Of a stretch of 64,000 nucleotides of DNA, positions 59,351 to 64,000 are shown one piece after another. Under the pieces are notes generated by a model. The model had not been told where the DNA came from, did not search any database, and saw only the letters and a program-made list of their open reading frames with translations. Numbering within the stretch: position 1 is the first letter of the stretch; each line of letters starts with the position of its first letter. Source of the DNA: Strigops habroptila (Eukaryota > Chordata > Aves > Psittaciformes > Psittacidae); contig NC_044282.2 of the NCBI RefSeq assembly GCF_004027225.2, positions 47,708,576 through 47,772,575 of the forward strand. The letters run 5' to 3'. A program made the position numbers and the translations under genes.

Positions 59351-62300
59351 GAAATATTAACAGAAAACAACAGAGCCTAGAGCTATTGGGGGTCTCACTC
59401 CACCAATGGAGCATTTAAGGTAACTGGAAAGTTTAGTGGGGAGTCTCAGACAGGCTCAGTGAGTTGTGTGTGCTGTCCAATATGTTGTACAATAGTTTTT
59501 CTCATGCTCCTATTAGTAGCTCTTTTACTCTGAGGACATTGAACACTATGTCCTTGCCATGTGATCTGCATCTGGCTGGGCTCCACAGGTTCCTGTGGGG
59601 CCCTGAGCAGGCAGAAAAACCCATTTCCACAGACAGCCCATTCAAGACCTCTGTCACTCGAGTATCACTAGCAAATGGCTGCATGGTACCTCTGGGGTAA
59701 GCAACTGCTTATCCTCAAGGAGATGGAAGACTCTGGGATGAAAAACACTGCTTTTGTCAGGCTTACCCATTCATGCATTTCAGCATTACTTTCACAAATG
59801 TGGTACTTGGGTCTCTGCTTGCAACAATTAATTCTTCCTGGCTTTAAGAGAATTGTTCCTTTTGGGAGGGTATTCTTGCTTGCTAATATTTCTCAGGAAT
59901 GTGGTATCTGGTCCTTATTTTAAGCCATTCTCAGGAGTGTAGGATCAATCAAATTACATTCTGCAAAGTATGACTAAGCTATGTAGCTTGAAGAAATTTG
60001 ATTTACACTCTAAAGTCATCCTGGGCAAACCTAGACCTTTAATAAAGGACAGGAGAGCTTGAAAAAGAGGGTATAAGAAAAGATATTCTCGTGTTGACCT
60101 TACCTTTTATTGTCTTGTGCTGCACATCCACCAAAAATTCAGGGTATGGTTTCAGGTGGGGAAGAATGACTAGAGGGAGGAACTGTTTCCTGGCATGTGC
60201 ATGTCATTTGCTTACCTGTGTTAGAAGGAAGGACACTACTAAAGAAGTCCATTAATGGCTGTGGAAACAGCAAAGACTTGCTACCAGTAGATGCTTCTGT
60301 TTTCATCGCAAAGATTTAGTGGGTGCTGTGTGTTGGACAGGACCTTGAGTAACGGTAGGCAACCAGGTCCTCTTGGTGGGACCAGGCCTTTTGGCAAAGG
60401 CACTAATGGAGCTGCATAAACTTTCATCCTGGCTGAGTATCCCATGGACATGGAGATGGCTGAGCCACTGGTGCCTCCATCAGAGCCAGGGGGATTGCAG
60501 CAGGATGGTGGCACAGCCTTGAGATGGAGCTCCCCACGAGCCTGGGATAAGGACTGGAGGAGAAAGCAGATGAAAACCTTGGGCATTTAATGAAAACCAA
60601 GACACACTACTGAAGAGATTCCGGCAAAGCTTCGTCAACGCTGCCACTAGAAGGATGAGAAACGTGATCAGACTCAGGTAAAGATCAGGGAATGACTGAT
60701 ATGCCCCTGGGAGAGGAAATACTCATTTCTGAATGACTCAGTCTGTAATATTGTTGCCCATGGCTGCTTCGTTTCCTCAAGCAACAGTTTGCTTTTATGA
60801 AGTGCATTTAAAATCAGCTTTATGCAGAAATGATTTTAACAGCTGCCAAAAGGATACACCTAAAATGTTTTTACAGGGTGAGTCATCTGCCTGTAAGACT
60901 ATTTCAGGATGTCCATGTCAACATGACCATTTGATACCTGAAGGTGTTATTGATTCATAAGCTTGTATCACATCCTAGATTTTGGCCATACAGGGGACAG
61001 CCTCCAGGATCTCCTGACCTAGAATGAAGGAGATGCAGAACAGGGAGAGCCATCATGGTCCAGGTTGAATCTCAGTGTTATTTATATATTCCTAGTTGTT
61101 GAAATTACAGCTCCACCTAAATTATGACCATGACACTGGCGGTTGTCTCAGCATTTGAATATACACCTCCTGAAAGGAGATTTACACTTTTTGGTGAGTT
61201 GAGAAATAGTATAGACCTGTAAAAAAAGGAATAATGTAGTTTATGCAAATTTTACATACTAATTTGCTCATTAAGAACTGTCAACTGTGGGAGTATGCAA
61301 AAGGGACAGATGATAATTCTGTTATCGTCTAAGAACTAAACTCTTAAATCTTTTTGCCAAGAAATGTGAATGCACAAAAACTAATGACTCGCAGAAACAG
61401 TGAAATTATGCCACAAATTTTTCCACTGTTTTTTATATAGATCATTTGATTCCGACAGCAAATTTAAAATTCATTTTCTTATATTCACCACACTTCAATT
61501 CACACATCTCAGCAGGACAAAACTTCAGAATTACAGAAGGGAATTCATTTTGTCAGTACTCGAACATGTGGGAATGTTAAGGCATGCCCAGCTGTTAAAT
61601 GTTTTCTATCAGACATGGTTTTAGGTGAAGCTTACTGCAATAGAAAGTTCTTCAAAGGTTTTCTTCCTTCCCTAAGTATGTAAAAAACAACAGGGACAGA
61701 TACTTTATTACTGAGTACTATTAGCTTATTCACAATATCCTGAGTGCATTCCTGTTATCATGTTAAATTTAGAAAAAAACCTTTTTGTATGTGCTGGAAT
61801 TTGACATGAAAATTAAGTTGAACCAAAAAATATTGGAAAAATATTCATTTAATGAGGCATATATTAGCTCTCAAATACTGATTTCACATTTCAATTGAAG
61901 TGTTCATATTTTTCGGTAATCTTTGGGTTATAAGTGATATGGTACTTTTATCTTCAGCTCCCGACTGTCTCCACTGGAAATTGCTGCTTTCATTTCTGCT
62001 TGAAATTCAACAATGGAGAGACCTTTCTGTGTGTGTGTGTGTAACAGACTTGGACAGATTACATAAACCTGCTAAATATTGATTCTGCAAATGCCAAGTG
62101 TCAAATTAATTTGAATTATCCCTTTAAAGAGCTTAGGCAGTGATTAAATATACTAAATGCCATTTTAAATAATAAATTGATGCTTTGGATGATCGTATAT
62201 TAAAATAACTGCATATTTTATGATGGTAGAGAAGCATGCATAGCAGTAAAAATGCACACTCTATTAAGGGCAGTGTTTCAGAGGTGTTCCTTATTTTCAC

Positions 62301-64000
62301 CCTAAAAACATAAAGATGCTACTAGTGAATGATCCATTTAACGTTTTGGGCAGAAGAGGGTTAGCTGCAGGGCTGTAGCTCTCCCCACCTCTGCCCACTG
62401 CTGCAGAGGGTTGCCCAGCTGGACTCCTTTGAACGACAGGGTCTTTTCTATAAAACAGTAAGAAACACTGCCATATCTGCCACAATTACATTTTCCTGAT
62501 GAAAAAAATGTATATTTTCCTGAACAGCTGCCTAAAAATGCCTTGAGTAGCTGGGTTGAGGTATATCTAGACACCCCTAGATGTGAGCCACTGGAGCTGG
62601 CTGCTCCAGCCTGTGGTGCAACAGGGATGCTGGTGTGCACCTTACAGGAGAGATCAGCTGGAGAGCGTAGATGGCACCTTTGGGGATGGGGTCAGGCTTT
62701 GCTTTCCAGTGGAAGGGCATGTGTACCACACTTTAAAGTGCACTGTTTGCACATGTCAGCACTCATCTGTGTTGGTAGGCAAAATTTACTGGAACTGCCC
62801 AGGTATCGACATTTCCCCAGTTGGCACAGCTGCTGGTGTGATGGGAAGTGCATCAGCTCGCAGGTCTCATTGGGTCCTGGCTGGTCCTATACTAGCTGTG
62901 CATGACAGGGACCTCCAACAGACCCTGAAACCCTTCTTGTGCTCTGTGCAAAAGACCTGATGCTTCTTAGTGAGTCATCTTGTAAGAGGGAAACCTGCAA
63001 GAACCAGGAGGAGTCTGAATTATCTTCTCGGTAGCTCTGTAATAAAGCACAGGGCAAGGGGTAAGCACGAATGCCTTGTGATGGACAAGCCAGTAAAGCT
63101 GTGTCCTCTTACCGGCATTGTCCCTCTGAAGAGCTATTCTTCTTTTATGATCATGATGTGCATTTGTACAATGGTTCCTGTTTGATGCTGAGGTCTTTGA
63201 GCTCTTTAAAGTTCTTGTGGGTCTTTTATAAGTGGAAACAAATGCGAAGTGTTCCCCTGCCTTAGCTTGTCAGGTGTGTTGGTGACTCAGGGGAAGGGCT
63301 GCAATATGTTTCTGCCACTGGAGTTTAGCCGTTGGTTTTTCTGCCTCATGCAGAGCTGCTGGGATGTCAGCACACTGGCTGGTCTGGCAAACAGCAGTGG
63401 TACTTCAGTCTGAACCAATGTGCTGTTACAGAATGTTCCGTTAAAATGGAGTGGAGGGAGTGGATTTAAGTTACATGGAAATCTTCACAAAAATACACAT
63501 CCTTTTACTCTTAACGTTTTCTGGCTTTTGCTTCTATTTTATCAAAATGGATTCTCCCATTTCTAGCCCTCCTCTCCACCCAATGCCTATTCTTCTATCT
63601 GCTATAACATTTTTCCTTAAGTAAATACAAAGATTTAATGATGTGATATCTCAAAGTAGTTCCTTTCCCTTTGACGTCCCGCTAGCGTTTTCTTACACAA
63701 ACCATTATCAGGACAAATAATATTCTGACTCCTTAACATATGATATGTTGAAACAATACCAAGTTCCTGGTATGTAAGATGCCCCTTTGAGTCAGTACTG
63801 GAGTCAAGTGAAAGAGAGAATATAAATTATTCAGTGTGGTTCAGATTTGCCTCATGCAAGTAAGCTTAGAGCTCTTCATCCAAGGCTCTGAAGTGTAGTA
63901 GCAATAAGAGGTTCTGCTTCCAGCGTTGCTCTCATAAAATCACCTCATTGTTCCTCCCTGTATTCAATGTTGCATATAATGTGCACTGGCCGGCAATAGA
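59351..64000. other. unique non-coding sequence, right flank
   Basis: No gene is confirmed. A short CpG-bearing, exon-like segment at 60605-60677 is discussed as a finding. 62080-62240 is AT-rich, non-repetitive and rich in TTAAT/ATTTAA words. Frames at 62543-62905 and 62583-62960 (120-125 codons, plus) overlap each other in different frames, lie in a more GC-rich patch and show no domain. Confidence 0.5.
62029..62042. repeat. (GT)7 microsatellite
   Basis: Seven GT units without interruption. It is short and possibly polymorphic. Confidence 0.85.

Noticed and set aside
1..64000. CRISPR array, tRNA/rRNA gene, operon or defence system
   Set aside because: No regularly spaced repeats, no cloverleaf-like or rRNA-like sequence, and no adjacent conserved coding genes anywhere in the window.

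Overview
The window looks like non-coding DNA from a bird genome. The clearest signals are 5'-truncated CR1 LINE copies that end in the octamer tail typical of avian and reptilian CR1 (ATTCTATG units, or CATAGAAT when reversed), plus a piece of a retroviral LTR whose terminus resembles a common avian LTR type. There is no L1, Alu, B1 or other mammalian repeat, and there are no operons or bacterial-style genes. Two CR1 copies (18.5 kb and 46.2 kb) belong to a subfamily type I associate from memory with Neoaves more than with chicken; that is inference only.

No host protein-coding gene, rRNA, tRNA, CRISPR array or CpG-island promoter could be supported. Apart from CR1 remnants, open frames peak near 170 codons on overlapping strands, about what chance gives in 64 kb at this base composition. 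None shows a recognisable domain, and many lack an ATG start. The window is best read as intergenic or intronic.

Layout. 1-5.1 kb: unique sequence with two old MIR-like SINE remnants and a 27-bp tandem duplication. 5.1-5.5 kb: a CR1 with a large internal deletion. 5.5-11.8 kb: unique sequence with an old amniote repeat, a 16-G run and a perfect inverted repeat. 11.8 kb: a CR1 3' tail. 12-18.5 kb: unique sequence, more GC-rich at 13.4-16.9 kb, with more MIR-like pieces. 18.5 kb: a young CR1 fragment. 23.2-25.0 kb: the longest CR1, with most of a frame-broken reverse transcriptase. 25-37.9 kb: AT-rich unique sequence with an ancient LINE reverse-transcriptase fossil (29.8 kb), an amniote repeat (33.1 kb) and a MIR-like SINE (36.3 kb). 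37.9-38.6 kb: an LTR fragment abutting a CR1. 38.6-46.2 kb: unique. 46.2-46.7 kb: a CR1 with an intact C-terminal reading frame, about 95% identical to the 18.5 kb copy and in opposite orientation. 46.7-55.6 kb: unique, with long pyrimidine tracts. 55.6-55.9 kb: a diverged CR1 of another subfamily. 55.9-64 kb: unique, with an ancient CR1-like reverse-transcriptase fossil at 59.1 kb.

I did not find a new biological system. The most useful observations are the stratified record of LINE, SINE and LTR insertions, several fossils old enough to predate birds, and one short CpG-bearing, exon-like segment near 60.6 kb that merits a conservation check.
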